Part shown: in pieces, positions 8,405-17,960 of the stretch
Layout of the letters: every line of letters begins with the position of its first letter
Numbering within the stretch: position 1 is the stretch's first letter
NCBI RefSeq assembly: GCF_023499215.1
Contig: NZ_JAKHSK010000032.1
Location: 1 to 56,697 of the forward strand
Length of the DNA: 56,697 bases
Source: Zunongwangia pacifica
GTDB taxonomy: Bacteria; Bacteroidota; Bacteroidia; Flavobacteriales; Flavobacteriaceae
Direction of reading: 5' to 3'
Translations under genes and position numbers: made by a program
The notes under the pieces: generated by a model
What the model was told of the DNA's origin: nothing
Database searches by the model: none
The model's input: only the letters and a program-made list of their open reading frames with translations

Positions 8405-9926
8405 AGCCTTTAGTATACCGCAACGGCAATCTGCCATAGGAATTCTGCTAATTTTCACTTCTACACTTTATAAATTTGTAAGAGGGTTTTGGGCTGCCTT
8501 AGCCTATTTTGTGTTTAAACGGCCCGATGGGGAAGCATTGCTTTATATTAGTTTGGGCGTTTTTGTGCTCTTTATTTTAATCGCGATATATAGCTATGTT
8601 GATTATCGTAAATTCCTTTTTCATATCGATTATGAGGCCGAAGAATTTATACTGAAAAAAGGAGTCTTTAATTCAGATTTTGTATCTATTCCTTTTGATA
8701 AAATTCAGCAGGTAAATTTTAAACGCGGAATCCTACAGCGTATCGCCGGAGTTTACAGTCTGGTTATCGATACCGCCGGAAGCAAGCAAAAAGAAGTAGA
8801 AATTAAAGCCGTAAATACGGAAGAAGCCAATCAACTTGCCGATATTTTAAATAGGCTGAAGGATGGTAAACTTACTGATGCCGAAACTTCAGAAGGGGTA
8901 ATTGATCCAGAACTCACAACTGAAAGTGCTCCCGAAGAAAAATGGACGTACAGGCTAAGTCTGGCAACGTTAATAAAAACCGGTTTAAGCAGTAATTTTT
9001 TTAGAGGTTTTGGTCTTATTTTCGTCTTTATTTCCACGATTTTTAATGAACTCAATCAGTTTTTTAAAGAAGAAACCTCCCAGTGGGAAAGCCAGTTTAC
9101 TGAAAGTGTAGGCGGAATTGCAACGAGCTCGATATTTTTGATTTCCACGTTTGTTATTTTACTACTGGTGCTTAGTATTTTTATTACTACGGCCGAGGTT
9201 TTTATTAAATACTTCAATCTTAAGCTTACGCAAACCAAAAGCAGTTTAGACCTGCAAATGGGCTTGCGTACCAATACCCGGGTTTCTCTAAAACCAATTC
9301 GTGTTCAGATTTTAAAGATCATCACCAATCCTATTCAACGGCGTTTAAATTTATATAAAGCCGGTTTATGGGTTGCCAGTAGCGAAGAGAGTAACAATAA
9401 AAATGTTATTCAGGTTCCGGGGTTAGAAAAAGAAACCGTTCAGCATATCAAATCATTTTTATACCAGTCTGCCGAAACCGAATCGGGTACTACTTTTAAA
9501 CCACATTGGGTCGAGTTGTCACGACGATTAATTATTGGAGCGATTCCGGTGGTCATTACAGCAGTGCTACAATACTTTACCCATTTTATCGAATTTGGAT
9601 GGTGGGTTTTAGTCACTTCAATTTATGTACTGCTTTATGCGATTTTTCAATTCAGGATCTATAATTCTATGTATTTAAGAATAGGAGAGGTGTTTATTAC
9701 AAAATCCTATGCCGGCTGGGACGAGACCATTGAAATTGTTGAAATCTATAAATTACAGGGGATTACGGTAAAACAACCTTTATGGTATAAAAGCAGAAAT
9801 CTGGTACATATCGTATTTCATAATGCCGCCGGGGATATTACATTTAGAGCGGTGGATAAAGCAATTTTAGAGAAAATAAATTACTGCCTGTATTCGATAG
9901 AGCGAACCAATAAAGCCTGGATGTAA
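8397..9926 (+). CDS. PH domain-containing membrane protein (YdbT-like)
   Basis: About 509 residues from the ATG at 8397, which overlaps the stop of the previous gene (ATGTCTAA); a longer TTG start is possible but less likely. It has pairs of transmembrane helices near the N-terminus, around residues 195-270 and again around 380-420. Three bPH2 domains are suggested by repeats such as EEFILKKGVFNSDFVSIPFDKIQQVNFK and RIGEVFITKSYAGWDETIEIVEIYKLQGITV. This is the long partner of the YdbS-like protein. Likely a membrane complex with it; substrate unknown. Confidence 0.85.
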   Translation: MSKAFSIPQRQSAIGILLIFTSTLYKFVRGFWAALAYFVFKRPDGEALLYISLGVFVLFILIAIYSYVDYRKFLFHIDYEAEEFILKKGVFNSDFVSIPFDKIQQVNFKRGILQRIAGVYSLVIDTAGSKQKEVEIKAVNTEEANQLADILNRLKDGKLTDAETSEGVIDPELTTESAPEEKWTYRLSLATLIKTGLSSNFFRGFGLIFVFISTIFNELNQFFKEETSQWESQFTESVGGIATSSIFLISTFVILLLVLSIFITTAEVFIKYFNLKLTQTKSSLDLQMGLRTNTRVSLKPIRVQILKIITNPIQRRLNLYKAGLWVASSEESNNKNVIQVPGLEKETVQHIKSFLYQSAETESGTTFKPHWVELSRRLIIGAIPVVITAVLQYFTHFIEFGWWVLVTSIYVLLYAIFQFRIYNSMYLRIGEVFITKSYAGWDETIEIVEIYKLQGITVKQPLWYKSRNLVHIVFHNAAGDITFRAVDKAILEKINYCLYSIERTNKAWM

Positions 9927-9933
9927 CATAATA

Positions 9934-11598
9934 TTAAAAATCTAATTTAGTCTGATCACTGCTATTTTTTCCACTGAAATCATTTCTGCTTTTTAGTTGA
10001 TTTTTTTTCTTTTTTTCTTCAAACTCTTCAATATCTATATCCCTATTGAATATCAATTTATTTCTTCTTAACTTCTCTTTTTGACTGTCTTTCCAAAAAT
10101 CTAACATTTCTACATCTCTTCTTGCTCTTTCACCTGTGTATTGACTTACGTCTAATAAAAGAGCTCGATAAATTTTACCTGGTGTTTTGCTTACAGTTAC
10201 TCTTGATTTTATTTGATGTAACAGTCTTAAGTCCACTAACTCCTTTATTAATTCATCTTGATATGAAGTATCTTCTTGATCAACTAAGAAAATATTCATT
10301 TTGGAGATGTCTAAGCAGAATTTTTTAATATCACTAAAGGCATTTTCCAATTCTTCTCTATCTTCAGGTGTATCTCTTTGAAATTCTTCCTTCTTGACAT
10401 CACCATAGTTGCCGGCTGCAATATTAGCATCTTCAGCTCCAATTCTATTTCCTCTATGATGCTCACCTTTCGATCTTTTAATTCTTTCTCTAGCTTCATC
10501 TATAGATCTTCTAAATAAACCTAAAAAATCTCTCGTCACACCTCCACTAGAAAGTACTAATCTATCTAAACCACCATCTGTAATTATTTCATTTAGAGAA
10601 GGAGAATTTTCATCCTGAATATATCTCTTTAAAATTTCACTAAGGAATTCTTTGGTTGTAGAAAATTTTTCGAGGGTTAAGTCTAAATTAATTTCATCTG
10701 CATCATCGCCAATTTTCATTCCAATTGGTTGCGGTGAATGAGTATACCAAGTAGTTCGATTTCTAATTGTAGCTATCTTTATCCAGAGATTATTTCCTTT
10801 GGCTATTTTATGGAAGTAGTCTATAAGATCAGCTTGATCTTTTCTATTTATGTGGTATAAGTCATCCAGAAATAGGTAGCTGTCTTTTTTACTTATATTA
10901 TTAAGCTTCGTAAAAAGTGATTTGTAATCTAAAATTTTTCTTAGGAGATAATCTTTCTTACTCCTTCGGAATTCTTCTTGTATTTCTGTATTTTTTGTTT
11001 CTGCTAATGCCTCATTAATGGCAGTTTCTGCATTTAATATTGGATTATTAGCACTTGCTTTTACTGCTAATTCTAGCTTATTAGTAGCCTCTTCTATAAG
11101 CGTTTTCTTTAAATTTGCTTGATCAGATAAATGTAATTGTTCAATTAGTTCTTTAATCTCTTTTTTAATTTTAATATTTAATTCCTCTAAATCTTTAGTT
11201 TTTTCTAAATAGCGTTTTTTTAACCCTAAAGTATACCAGATTTTTATGCCTTTATCTTTACTAATTTCGTTTTCTAGCCAGTTTGAAAATTTACTCATGG
11301 TAGCTAAGAGGACACTTATAATTATATCGGGATAATGATGTCCTTTAAAAGGTTCTAGATCAACAAATGCTACTGGATTACCTTTTTCTTTTAGTTCGTA
11401 ACTGGCTTTATATATTAGGCTGCTTTTTCCGGATCCTCTTCTTCCGAAAATTATATGATGCCATTTTGATAGAGCCCTGCGAAGCGTTCCTTCGGCAGGC
11501 TCGATAAATCTATCTCTATTACCTTTATTAGCTCTTGTTCCCTCTTCAACAATTGTAGCTAGATCATTTACTTTAGGATTAAATAAAGGTATTTCCAT
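9934..11598 (-). CDS. Orphan P-loop ATPase, function unknown
   Basis: A 554-residue cytoplasmic protein. Walker A is GRRGSGKSS (residues 52-60) and a Walker B-like strand is YLFLDDLYHI (about residue 240). A coiled, Lys/Glu-rich section lies between them (about 110-220). Beyond is an acidic/basic C-terminal half ending in a Lys-rich tail. The core looks like an AAA+/ORC-type or STAND-type ATPase; I recall similar 'Sll1717 family' ATPases but cannot confirm. It stands alone, opposite in strand to the PH-domain genes, and is visibly more AT-rich than its neighbours. A newly acquired gene, possibly for defence, is an inference. Confidence 0.6.
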   Translation of the reverse strand: MEIPLFNPKVNDLATIVEEGTRANKGNRDRFIEPAEGTLRRALSKWHHIIFGRRGSGKSSLIYKASYELKEKGNPVAFVDLEPFKGHHYPDIIISVLLATMSKFSNWLENEISKDKGIKIWYTLGLKKRYLEKTKDLEELNIKIKKEIKELIEQLHLSDQANLKKTLIEEATNKLELAVKASANNPILNAETAINEALAETKNTEIQEEFRRSKKDYLLRKILDYKSLFTKLNNISKKDSYLFLDDLYHINRKDQADLIDYFHKIAKGNNLWIKIATIRNRTTWYTHSPQPIGMKIGDDADEINLDLTLEKFSTTKEFLSEILKRYIQDENSPSLNEIITDGGLDRLVLSSGGVTRDFLGLFRRSIDEARERIKRSKGEHHRGNRIGAEDANIAAGNYGDVKKEEFQRDTPEDREELENAFSDIKKFCLDISKMNIFLVDQEDTSYQDELIKELVDLRLLHQIKSRVTVSKTPGKIYRALLLDVSQYTGERARRDVEMLDFWKDSQKEKLRRNKLIFNRDIDIEEFEEKKKKNQLKSRNDFSGKNSSDQTKLDF

Positions 11599-11654
11599 CT
11601 CACTAATTTCAATTATTTAAATATAGTAACTCTTTTGAATAAAATCATTAAAAA

Positions 11655-11680
11655 AACAAAAAAACCGCTTATTAGCGGCT
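11655..11680 (-). terminator. Terminator of the E1 dehydrogenase gene
   Basis: On the minus strand the arms CCGCT and AGCGG enclose a four-base loop and lead into a long T run. It lies about 30 bp after the E1 stop codon. Confidence 0.7.
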
Positions 11681-11706
11681 TTGTTATCATTAAAAATCGA
11701 TGATTT

Positions 11707-14112
11707 TTACATCAATTTTGGAAATTTATCAGGATTGCTTTCATGCATAATCGCATAAACTTTTTCAAAAACATCTTCGTTTGAAGGTTTAGAAAAATAA
11801 TCTCCGTCACTACCATACGCAGGACGATGTTCTTTAGCGGTTAAGGTTTGCGGTTTACTATCCAGATACCTCCATGCATTTTGATTTTCTAAAACCTCTT
11901 GTAGAATGTAAGAAGAAGCTCCACCGGGAACGTCTTCATCGATCACCAACAGTCGGTTTGTTTTCTTCACGCTTTCTACGATATCGTGAGCCGTATCGAA
12001 AGGCAGTAAAGACTGAACGTCTATAATCTCTACATCGATGCCTACTTCTGCCAGTTCTTCAGCGGTTTGTTCGATCACTCTAAGGGTAGAACCATAAGAA
12101 ACCAATGTAATGTCATTTCCTTCTCTTAAGGTTTCTACCTTGCCAATTGGGGTTTTAAACTCTCCCAAATTTTCTGGTAAACGTTCTTTTAATCGATATC
12201 CGTTAAGGCATTCTATAATTAATGCAGGATTATCAAGATCCAGCAAATTATTATAAAAACCGGCAGCTTTGGTCATATTTCTTGGAACCAGCACAAAAAC
12301 ACCGCGTATAAGATTTAAAATACCGCCAAGTTGTGAACCACTATGCCAGATACCTTCAAGACGGTGACCACGGGTTCTTACAATAAGCGGATTTTTTTGC
12401 TTTCCTTTGGTTCGGTAATGTAATGTAGCCAAATCGTCACTTATGGTTTGTAAGGCATACATCACATAATCTAAATACTGAATTTCGGCAATTGGGCGTA
12501 ATCCTCTAAGCGATAATCCTATCCCTTGTCCTAAGATTGTTGCCTCTCTAATTCCGGTATCAGCAATTCGGTAAGCGCCATATTTTTTCTGAAGCCCTTC
12601 TAATCCCTGGTTTACGTCACCAATTTCTCCGGCATCTTCCCCAAAGATCAAAGCTTCTGGTCGGGTTTCAAAAATCTTATCAAAGTTATCTCTAATCACA
12701 ATTCTGGCATCTACCATTTTCGGCTCATCGGCATAAACCGGTAAAACCTCCTGATCGATTGCTTTATTGGTGCTGTAAAGATGGCTGCTGTATTCATCAA
12801 ATGATTGTTTATTAAAATCATTGATCCAGCTAATCAATTCGGTTTTATCTTCCCCGTTATAATTTGTAATGTAGCGTAGTGTTTTTCTGGCTACAGAAAG
12901 CACATCCTTTTTAAGCGGTTCTTTAGTGCTTTTTAATTTCTTAATTAACGGATTTAAGTGTTCGCCGGCATCACTGTTTTTAATAATGCTGCTTAAAATC
13001 TGAAGCAGTTCTTTTTGCTTTTGCTTATTTGGGATGATATATGCATTCCACGCCTGTTTTTTACCTTCTCTAACCTGGCGCTTAATATCCTTATCGATCT
13101 TATCCATTTCTTCAGGCGTGCTGAAGCCATTTTCGATAATCCATCCTCTAAATTTTACATTACAATCGTATTGTTTTTCCCAGGCTAAGCGCTTATCACT
13201 TTTATAACGTTCGTGCGATCCCGAAGTAGAATGACCTTGCGGCTGTGTTAATTCAACTACATGAATTAATACCGGGCAATGCTCTTCTCTGGCGATTTTT
13301 TGCGCTTTATCGTAGGCCTCAACAAGCTCTACATAATCCCATCCATTAACCACGATAATTTCGTAGCCGTTATTTTTATCTTCGTCTCGCTGAAAACCTT
13401 TTAAAACTTCAGAAATACTTTCTTTAGTAGTTTGATGCTTTGCATGTACAGAAATTCCATATTCATCATCCCAAACACTTAAAACCATAGGCACCTGCAA
13501 TACCCCTGCGGCATTTACGGTTTCCCAAAAATGGCCTTCACTGGTACTGGCGTTCCCAATGGTTCCCCAGGCAATTTCGTTTCCGTTATCCGAAAACTTT
13601 TCGTCATCCAGTCCATCTACATGTCTGTAAATTTTAGAAGCCTGGGCTAAACCTAGTAATCTTGGCATTTGGCCTGCGGTTGGGGAGATATCGGCACTGG
13701 AATTTTTTTGCTGCATCAAGTTTTTCCAGCTTCCGTCTTCATTAATGTTATGAGAAATAAAGTGGCCTCCCATTTGGCGGCCGGCAGACATAGGTTCGTT
13801 TTCTATATCGGTATCGGCATAAAGACCGGCAAAGAAATTTTCTATACTTAAATCGCCAATAGCCATCATAAAGGTTTGATCGCGATAATATCCCGATCTA
13901 AAATCGCCATTTTTAAAGCTTTTTGCCATGGCAAGCTGCGGCAATTCTTTTCCGTCTCCAAAAATCCCGAATTTCGCTTTTCCGGTAAGGACTTCTCGTC
14001 TTCCCAGTAAGCTACATTCGCGGCTCGTTACGGCAACTTTATAATCTTCTAAAACCTGGGTTTTAAAATCTTCGTAAGAAATCGATTCTTTAGTTTCGGT
14101 TTCGCTTTGCAT
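11707..14112 (-). CDS. 2-oxo acid dehydrogenase E1 component, fused alpha and beta subunits
   Basis: A thiamine-diphosphate enzyme of the branched-chain/2-oxoisovalerate dehydrogenase type, which feeds acyl-CoA formation with E2 and E3 partners encoded elsewhere. The start is the ATG at 14112 (MQSETETKESISYEDF, 801 residues). The longer TTG frame would begin inside the -7 box of the promoter. The alpha part (about residues 1-370) shows GHFISHN, GNASTSEGHFWETVNAAG and HSTSGSHERY. The beta part (about 450-801) shows FGEDAGEIGDVNQGLEGL and VPGGASSYI. Such fusions are usual in Flavobacteriia. Exact substrate specificity cannot be read from sequence. Confidence 0.9.
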   Translation of the reverse strand: MQSETETKESISYEDFKTQVLEDYKVAVTSRECSLLGRREVLTGKAKFGIFGDGKELPQLAMAKSFKNGDFRSGYYRDQTFMMAIGDLSIENFFAGLYADTDIENEPMSAGRQMGGHFISHNINEDGSWKNLMQQKNSSADISPTAGQMPRLLGLAQASKIYRHVDGLDDEKFSDNGNEIAWGTIGNASTSEGHFWETVNAAGVLQVPMVLSVWDDEYGISVHAKHQTTKESISEVLKGFQRDEDKNNGYEIIVVNGWDYVELVEAYDKAQKIAREEHCPVLIHVVELTQPQGHSTSGSHERYKSDKRLAWEKQYDCNVKFRGWIIENGFSTPEEMDKIDKDIKRQVREGKKQAWNAYIIPNKQKQKELLQILSSIIKNSDAGEHLNPLIKKLKSTKEPLKKDVLSVARKTLRYITNYNGEDKTELISWINDFNKQSFDEYSSHLYSTNKAIDQEVLPVYADEPKMVDARIVIRDNFDKIFETRPEALIFGEDAGEIGDVNQGLEGLQKKYGAYRIADTGIREATILGQGIGLSLRGLRPIAEIQYLDYVMYALQTISDDLATLHYRTKGKQKNPLIVRTRGHRLEGIWHSGSQLGGILNLIRGVFVLVPRNMTKAAGFYNNLLDLDNPALIIECLNGYRLKERLPENLGEFKTPIGKVETLREGNDITLVSYGSTLRVIEQTAEELAEVGIDVEIIDVQSLLPFDTAHDIVESVKKTNRLLVIDEDVPGGASSYILQEVLENQNAWRYLDSKPQTLTAKEHRPAYGSDGDYFSKPSNEDVFEKVYAIMHESNPDKFPKLM

Positions 14113-14133
14113 GAACTTCTTTTTTGGATCACA

Positions 14134-14164
14134 CAAATATAGCTAAAATTAGAATTATACACAA
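14134..14164 (-). promoter_or_regulatory. Bacteroidota promoter for the E1 gene
   Basis: On the minus strand TTG (14164-14162), a 20-bp spacer and TATATTTG (14141-14134) match the -33/-7 consensus of Flavobacterium and Bacteroides. Transcription would start about 15 bp before the ATG at 14112, which rules out the longer TTG start. Confidence 0.75.
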
Positions 14165-14307
14165 TTCATAAAAAATCGATTATTTTAAATATAACATATT
14201 TTAACACCGTTTAAATTGAATTTATTTAAAAAATATTGGGTAATATTCGTTTTTATTGAATTCTTTGAAATTGGCTTTAAGGGAATATTGTTAGGTTTTC
14301 TGAAGAA

Positions 14308-17124
14308 TTAATACCATCTACGGGTAAAAAGCCTAATTAAAGTGTTGAGATCCAGTGACACTATAAATCTTATTTTTTGATCATAATCAGGTTGTGCGAT
14401 TTCCCAACCTAAATTGGAATAGACCGGGAAGAAAACTTCAAAATAATCTTCGACCAGTGCAACCCTAATTCCCGAATCATATAGAAATTCGCTATTTTCA
14501 CCATGATTTTTTACAACTCCGGCATCGCCATAAGCAAAAATCCATTTCCAGATGTTGGTGCTGGCGTTTACGGTGGTTATCCACTGGTTAGCATATTCAG
14601 GCATTACCTGAGATTTAAATCCACCTTCAGCCATAATTATTTGCTGACTAAATAAACCGTCTCCTTCGCTTCTTCCGTAGTAATTATAATCAAAAAGATA
14701 ATCTGTTGGCCGGTCTAAAGCAAAGCTGAAGTAATTAGAATTTTCTGGTAAATCACTATAAATAAAAGTACCGCCGTAAAACCGAAGATTGATCTGGCGA
14801 TTATTCTTAAAAAGTTTGCGGTATTGAAGGGTTAAGGAAATTTTGCTGAAATTTTCTGCCAGTTGATAATCAACTACGGCTGAAGTATGATCTACCAAAA
14901 AATAATTTCCGTACCCATAGCGCACATTAAAAACATTATAATTGGGTGTGGTTTGATTTTGGTCGAAAGGATTTGCATCTCTATGCACATTAATATTTCT
15001 AATCGATAAACTCTGACGCTCGTTATCTCTTAAATTTTGGGGTCTAAAAACAAAATTAAGATAGGGCGCATACCTGTGGTAAAAAAGATCATAACCATAA
15101 GAAAACCGGTTACCAGCTATTCCTAAACGAATGGTGCGTAAATCTTTATTATTGTATCGCCAGGTATAATCGATATTGGCACTTCCAACCACTGTGTTAC
15201 TGTTAAACCCATATTTTGGAGCTATTTTAAAACTTAGGTCTTTTGCTAAAAATGTTGTGTTATACACTTTTGGACCGATCGCAATCCCATCGTAAAGGTT
15301 ATAATCAAACTCTGGCGTAAAAAATACCTGGGCATATCTGGGATCTTCAATATCTTCCAGTAATCTAAATTGGATAGGTTTATTAAAAAGCTTACTAACG
15401 CCCCTAAAATTGTTACGCTGATTGTATTCAGGGATAATTTGCTCGTAATTTAAAGCAATTCGCTCAGCATCATTTCTGGGAATAGTGATTTGTTTTTCTT
15501 TATTAATATGATCTACCCATGTTTTGTAAATGATTTTATTGTCTCTAATACCGTAAAGCGAAACCGGCATTTTATTATTCCGCTTATTTTTAATGGTGAC
15601 CTTCAGCGAATCTTTACTCTTTTTAAGTTTAGTTATTTTGAAATCAATTTTTTGGTTGGTATTCACATAATCCTTAAAAAACCAGTCGATATTTTTATCA
15701 GCATTTTTCTGCAAGATCGTAGCAAATTCTTTTTCAGAACTAAGCTTTAATTTGTTTTCTGAATAAAATTCAGCAATCGATTTTTTAACCGGTTCGCTAC
15801 CCAGATAATCTTCAAGATATTTAATTCCTATACCGGCTTTGTATGGATTTGCGATATTTAAATTGAATTTTAACAGGGAATCTTTGCTGCTTGTTAAAGG
15901 CTGATCGATATTTAATCTGGCCATGTTCATATATAAGAACTGGTACCGATCGTTAAATTCTAAATCGGCGGCGTGAAACCATCTTAGGCCAATAATTTTA
16001 CTAAGGCTACCCACAAGTTTCATTTTTGGGTAATAGCGATCTACATAATCGATCATTAAAGAAATAGCTATGGCATCATGAACCCATTGTTCTTCCCTGG
16101 GGTCGATCAGTAAACTATTATTTAAAAAGTTATTGGTAATTGTTTTTAATTGCTGAATATCATAATTAAATCCATCTGGGAATGGCCTAATAAAATTGGG
16201 TAACTGGTTAAGACCATAAACCGGATTTTTTAAATATTCCTCTTTGGTGATCAATAATTTTTGATGTGGATATTCACCTAATCTTTCCTGAAGAAAATCT
16301 AAAATTCTGGTGAGGATTAAATCTTTAATTTCGGGTTGCAAACCATCATCATCAAGATTTGTGATAAGCTGATGCTTATCAACGTCTAACGTCTCTGGCT
16401 CGTAAGTTTGTGTAAGCAATAATTCAGACTCTACACGGTTTTTTCCTATTAACCGAATATGCCTGCGATTTCCGGCGGCATAATTATGAGAAATCTCCAA
16501 AGCTGTAGCTGGGTAAAATTCTGTAGGAACATTAAGCTGAATATCTAAATTTGCGGGTGGGGTGTATTGCTCACCAATATCTTTATGGCTGTATAATTTC
16601 CACTGCCCATCAAAAACCGAAGGGGTGAGATACCAAAATTTCAGCTTATAATTTCCTTCATCACTAACCCCAAACCGGGTAAATTTATCGCTGGGGATTT
16701 TTACGGTATAATCAAATTTAAGATTGATTTTTTCGCCGGGTTCCAACTTTTCATTTAGCTTAACCCTAATAATATCGGGATGATTTTTTGGGCGTATCCA
16801 AGGGAGTTGATCTTCTCCCTGTTTTATTTGATTAATGATAGTGAACCCTTTTTCTTCGGGTTTAGAGAAATGGAACTTACGAATATATTCCTCCCCAAAG
16901 CGATGAGCCAGGGGAGTGTTTTTATCTTTAAAAGCATTAGCCCAATCATTTAAATAGAGTTCCTTTAGTGGCACCTTTGCCGTATTTACATAGGTAAGCT
17001 GTTGTTGTATGTAAATGGCATTCTCTTCTTTGTTCAACTTAGCGCTGACAAGTATCTGATGCTGGGCTACAACAGCATTTAGAGAAAACAGGCAGCAAAA
17101 GAAAAGTATAGAAAAGGTTCTCAA
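14308..17124 (-). CDS. M1-peptidase-like protein with C-terminal outer-membrane barrel
   Basis: A 938-residue exported protein. The signal peptide is MRTFSILFFCCLFSLNAVVA (cleavage before QH). Residues about 20-220 look like the N-terminal beta domain of M1 aminopeptidases. About 260-480 corresponds to the gluzincin catalytic domain, where QWVHDAIAISLMIDYVD takes the place of the WLNEGFA helix. No HExxH zinc motif is visible, so it is probably not an active M1 peptidase. The last ~350 residues alternate aromatic beta strands and end in RRWY, like an outer-membrane barrel. Probably an envelope protein; single gene. Confidence 0.7.
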   Translation of the reverse strand: MRTFSILFFCCLFSLNAVVAQHQILVSAKLNKEENAIYIQQQLTYVNTAKVPLKELYLNDWANAFKDKNTPLAHRFGEEYIRKFHFSKPEEKGFTIINQIKQGEDQLPWIRPKNHPDIIRVKLNEKLEPGEKINLKFDYTVKIPSDKFTRFGVSDEGNYKLKFWYLTPSVFDGQWKLYSHKDIGEQYTPPANLDIQLNVPTEFYPATALEISHNYAAGNRRHIRLIGKNRVESELLLTQTYEPETLDVDKHQLITNLDDDGLQPEIKDLILTRILDFLQERLGEYPHQKLLITKEEYLKNPVYGLNQLPNFIRPFPDGFNYDIQQLKTITNNFLNNSLLIDPREEQWVHDAIAISLMIDYVDRYYPKMKLVGSLSKIIGLRWFHAADLEFNDRYQFLYMNMARLNIDQPLTSSKDSLLKFNLNIANPYKAGIGIKYLEDYLGSEPVKKSIAEFYSENKLKLSSEKEFATILQKNADKNIDWFFKDYVNTNQKIDFKITKLKKSKDSLKVTIKNKRNNKMPVSLYGIRDNKIIYKTWVDHINKEKQITIPRNDAERIALNYEQIIPEYNQRNNFRGVSKLFNKPIQFRLLEDIEDPRYAQVFFTPEFDYNLYDGIAIGPKVYNTTFLAKDLSFKIAPKYGFNSNTVVGSANIDYTWRYNNKDLRTIRLGIAGNRFSYGYDLFYHRYAPYLNFVFRPQNLRDNERQSLSIRNINVHRDANPFDQNQTTPNYNVFNVRYGYGNYFLVDHTSAVVDYQLAENFSKISLTLQYRKLFKNNRQINLRFYGGTFIYSDLPENSNYFSFALDRPTDYLFDYNYYGRSEGDGLFSQQIIMAEGGFKSQVMPEYANQWITTVNASTNIWKWIFAYGDAGVVKNHGENSEFLYDSGIRVALVEDYFEVFFPVYSNLGWEIAQPDYDQKIRFIVSLDLNTLIRLFTRRWY

Positions 17125-17179
17125 AAGGAATTTTAGCTTTTATATTTTACCATCTTTACGAAAACTATTGCTGGTTGGA

Positions 17180-17869
17180 TTAAAAATTAGGGCTAAGATT
17201 GTATTCTTCGTAAAATTTATTCAGGATTTCAATAACTTCTTCAGGTGTATCCACTACCTGAACAAGATCGATATCTGGTGCGCTAATATTTTTAAATGTA
17301 TCTAATAACGTAGTTTTTATCCAATCTACCAAACCATTCCAAAATTCGCTTCCTACTAAAATTATGGGGAATTTATCGATTTTGTGTGTTTGGATAAGTG
17401 TGATCGCTTCAAATAATTCATCTAAAGTTCCAAAACCGCCGGGCATCACTACAAATCCTTGTGAGTATTTTACGAACATAACCTTACGCACAAAAAAGTA
17501 ATCGAAATCTAAACTTTTATCATTATCGATATAGGGGTTGTCATGCTGCTCAAAAGGTAATTCGATATTAAGTCCTACAGAGGTTCCTCCTGCAAGATGG
17601 GCACCTTTATTCCCGGCTTCCATAATTCCGGGGCCGCCACCGGTAATAATTCCGTAGCCATGATCTACTATTTTCTTGGCAATTTCTTCGGTAAGCTTAT
17701 AATATTTCATATCTGGTTTTGTACGGGCAGAACCAAATATGGACACACAGGGACCAATCTGACTTAGTTTTTCGTAACCGCTTACAAATTCGCCCATGAT
17801 CTTAAAGATCGCCCAGCTGTCGTTTGTTTTTATTTCGTTCCAGGTTTTTCCTCCTTGTTTTGGTATCAT
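17180..17869 (-). CDS. LOG-family nucleotide 5'-monophosphate phosphoribohydrolase (TIGR00730)
   Basis: A 229-residue Rossmann-fold enzyme of the lysine-decarboxylase-like LOG family, which splits nucleoside monophosphates (cytokinin-type riboside monophosphates in plants) into base and ribose phosphate. The diagnostic PGGFGTLDE motif (PGGxGTxxE) lies near residues 143-151. GGGPGIMEAGNKGA (near 78-91) is the phosphate-binding loop. SIFGSARTKPD near the N-terminus is typical of this subgroup. It is 91 bp downstream of uvrA on the same strand and may share its transcript. Confidence 0.88.
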   Translation of the reverse strand: MIPKQGGKTWNEIKTNDSWAIFKIMGEFVSGYEKLSQIGPCVSIFGSARTKPDMKYYKLTEEIAKKIVDHGYGIITGGGPGIMEAGNKGAHLAGGTSVGLNIELPFEQHDNPYIDNDKSLDFDYFFVRKVMFVKYSQGFVVMPGGFGTLDELFEAITLIQTHKIDKFPIILVGSEFWNGLVDWIKTTLLDTFKNISAPDIDLVQVVDTPEEVIEILNKFYEEYNLSPNF

Positions 17870-17960
17870 TCTTTTTAATTTTTTACCCGATAATCGGGAT
17901 ATCTCGTTTTGAAAATGTTTTGTTCAAATTGAACGCTTCGCGGGATTGCCCCGAAGATCG

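Noticed and set aside
14113-14136. Longer E1 dehydrogenase starting at TTG 14136
   Set aside because: The TTG is inside the predicted -7 box TATATTTG, so it would not be transcribed as a start.
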